Origin: Bacteroidetes bacterium UBA1952
GTDB lineage: Bacteria; Bacteroidota; Bacteroidia; Chitinophagales; Chitinophagaceae
NCBI GenBank assembly: GCA_002336725.1
Contig: DDEO01000173.1
Location: forward strand, 1-6,462
DNA: 6,462 bases
Direction of reading: 5' to 3'
This document shows positions 5,082-6,462 of the stretch, in pieces. The notes below the pieces were generated by a model, which saw only the letters and a program-made list of their open reading frames with translations, had not been told where the DNA came from and made no database searches. Position 1 is the first letter of the stretch. Each line of letters starts with the position of its first letter. A program made the position numbers and the translations under genes.

Positions 5082-6462
5082 CTAGAAGTGCCGCAGATGA
5101 AGCAGTCCTTTTTGCAGCAAAAGTGCTTCTTCGTCTAACAAATTCCGCACAACCGCCAGCACATTTCCGGTTTCTGAAAGCGCAAAATGACTGGTAAGCG
5201 CCTCAGGTGTTTGTGGGCTGGTTTGCAGCAGGGAAAGCACTTTGATTCGCAGCGCGGCAATATCCGGATTTTTTCCGGAAAGACACACATCGCAATTCCC
5301 GCAGGGTGCTTCGTTGGCTTCGCCAAAATACCGGCGGATAAGCACCTGACGACAGGTTTCCTTTTGTGTAGCCAACTGAATCATGGCCTCGGTGCGCACT
5401 TCGTGGGCCTGCCGCAGCTGGTGCAGCCTTTCGGTGTTGATAATCAGGTGGCGGCTATCGGCGCGGCAGTGACGGAAGAAAAGCTCCGGCGTGTCGGCGG
5501 CTTCGGTATATTCAATGATTTGCAGCCGGTGCAGGCAGCGCAATCCTGCTTTCACGTCTTCGGTGGAAAGGCCGGTTTTTCGGGCAATATCGGTTTCTTT
5601 TACCGGCACTTTTTGCACAAAAATGCCGCTGTAGAGGCGTAGAATGCTCGTGGCAATGGCGCTTTCGCGCGGGTGGCTTTTGCGAATGTCTTCCAGCCTG
5701 GCCGGAACGGTGGTGAAGCACACTTGCGAAAGCCGGAAAACGCCCTCGGTGAGCGTCCAGAAGCCATCTTCGGCCAGGCGGCGCAGGGCATAGCTGGCCG
5801 GTAGCGGCGGCAGCGAGAAACGCTGACAAAATTCCGGAAACTGAAACGGATAATACTGAAACGGCTCGGCGCCAATCGGGATTTGCAGGTATTCGCACAC
5901 CGACTGATACACCTGGCGCAAAAACTCCGTGGGGGGATACTGCATAGCCGTGCTTTCGCGCAGCCGACGGGTTTCTTTTTCGCTGTGGAAAAGCAAAGCT
6001 GCCGATACTTTTCCATCGCGCCCCGCGCGGCCCATCTCCTGATAATACGATTCCACATCTTCGGGCAGGTCGTAATGAACGACCAGTCGCACCTGTGGCT
6101 GGTCAATGCCCATACCAAAAGCGGTTGTCGCTACGATAACCGGCGTTTTTTTCTCCGCCCACGCCTTTTGAATTTCGGCGCGTCTGGCGTTGGGCAATCC
6201 GGCATGATAGGCAGCGGCAGCAATTCCGGAATCGGTCAGCAAACGGGCGACGGTTTCGGTTTGCCGGCGGCTGCGGCAATACACAATAGCCAGTTCGCCG
6301 GGGATGCGCCGGAGGGCCGCCACACAATCGTTCTGGCGGGTATGCGTTTCGCGCATCAGCAGCCGGATGTTGTGCCGGTCGGTAGAAAGGCGAAACAGCG
6401 CCGGCTGGCGCAGTTTCAGCAGCTTCCGGATGTCGGCTTCTACAGCAGGCGTAGCCGAGCCG
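5082..6462 (-). CDS. recQ: RecQ-family ATP-dependent DNA helicase, 5' end missing
   Basis: The last 459 codons are present; the frame stays open through the right edge, so motifs I-III lie outside. Numbering from the first complete codon: GSATPAVEADI (1-11) is the usual RecQ linker into the second RecA-like domain, followed by the AIVYCRSR strand (about 58-65), motif V (VATTAFGMGIDQPQVR, about 110-125) and motif VI (QEMGRAGRDG, 141-150). A zinc site has the canonical C-x16-C-x2-C-x2-C spacing (Cys370, 387, 390, 393). About 220 residues separate motif VI from the first zinc Cys, compared with about 55 in E. coli RecQ. This added region has the look of winged-helix segments and is what I recall from Bacteroidota RecQ proteins of about 630 residues. 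No HRDC domain follows; a short C-terminal segment ends at LLHLRHF. It unwinds DNA in repair and recombination. It is unrelated to sulfur metabolism and simply lies upstream. Confidence 0.95.
   Translation of the reverse strand, partial: GSATPAVEADIRKLLKLRQPALFRLSTDRHNIRLLMRETHTRQNDCVAALRRIPGELAIVYCRSRRQTETVARLLTDSGIAAAAYHAGLPNARRAEIQKAWAEKKTPVIVATTAFGMGIDQPQVRLVVHYDLPEDVESYYQEMGRAGRDGKVSAALLFHSEKETRRLRESTAMQYPPTEFLRQVYQSVCEYLQIPIGAEPFQYYPFQFPEFCQRFSLPPLPASYALRRLAEDGFWTLTEGVFRLSQVCFTTVPARLEDIRKSHPRESAIATSILRLYSGIFVQKVPVKETDIARKTGLSTEDVKAGLRCLHRLQIIEYTEAADTPELFFRHCRADSRHLIINTERLHQLRQAHEVRTEAMIQLATQKETCRQVLIRRYFGEANEAPCGNCDVCLSGKNPDIAALRIKVLSLLQTSPQTPEALTSHFALSETGNVLAVVRNLLDEEALLLQKGLLHLRHF

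Larger units (their letters stand above)
774..6231. repeat. Dispersed palindrome TTCCGGAA, eight copies
   Basis: Exact TTCCGGAA occurs at 774-781, 2330-2337, 4028-4035, 4125-4132, 4571-4578, 5273-5280, 5832-5839 and 6224-6231. The shorter core TCCGGA occurs five more times, at 601, 1572, 3145, 5263 and 6425. With equal base frequencies about 0.1 copies of the octamer and 1.6 of the hexamer would be expected. Seven octamers are inside genes and one is in the gap between the two permease genes. The entry spans scattered copies, not one continuous element. Confidence 0.8.

Noticed and set aside
1..6462. CRISPR arrays, insertion sequences, tRNA or rRNA genes
   Set aside because: No spaced direct repeats, transposase-like frames, terminal inverted repeats or RNA-gene signatures were seen.

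Overview
The window looks like a chromosomal segment from a member of the Bacteroidota, with moderate GC content. Three things point there. The RecQ-type helicase at the right edge has the long motif VI-to-zinc spacer I associate with Bacteroidota RecQ proteins. Two putative promoters carry a -7 element close to the Bacteroidota consensus TAnnTTTG and lack obvious Shine-Dalgarno sequences. The small membrane protein and the rhodanese resemble families common in that phylum. No finer taxonomic call is justified from the sequence alone.

Layout. Apart from a few codons at the left edge, every gene lies on the minus strand, so the order of transcription runs right to left. A recQ-like helicase gene (5' end outside the window) ends at 5082. 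It is followed by a Crp/Fnr-family regulator (4381-5004), a TauE/SafE sulfite-type exporter (3518-4315), a CstB-like metallo-beta-lactamase/pseudorhodanese/rhodanese protein (1980-3392), a single-domain rhodanese (1640-1957), a 68-residue membrane protein with a GCSSGTC motif (1366-1572), and a split YeeE/YedE sulfur-compound permease encoded as two adjacent genes (789-1352 and 272-772). A good terminator hairpin (244-268) closes the run. On the plus strand, bases 2-61 look like the last 19 codons of a convergent gene, with a strong hairpin over its stop codon. Bases 79-243 hold nothing I can support.

How it fits together. Permease, persulfide dioxygenase/rhodanese, extra rhodanese and sulfite exporter form a plausible route: thiosulfate or sulfane sulfur in, persulfide sulfur moved by rhodaneses, oxidation to sulfite by the MBL domain, sulfite exported by TauE. 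This resembles the cst operons of Firmicutes and the bigR operons of Proteobacteria. Here the regulator is of the Crp type rather than CstR or BigR.

The most interesting signal is regulatory. The exporter and the MBL gene each have a CRP-geometry site (TGTAA-N6-TTACg upstream of the MBL gene, TGTAA-N6-TAACC upstream of tauE). In both cases it lies exactly 22 bp upstream of a CAnnTTTG box, which places the operator centre near -40, the class II activator position. The neighbouring regulator has Val182 where E. coli CRP has Glu181, the residue that reads the G of TGTGA, and the sites have A at that base. A second, independent signal is the heavy over-representation of the palindrome TTCCGGAA across all genes and all three codon phases.
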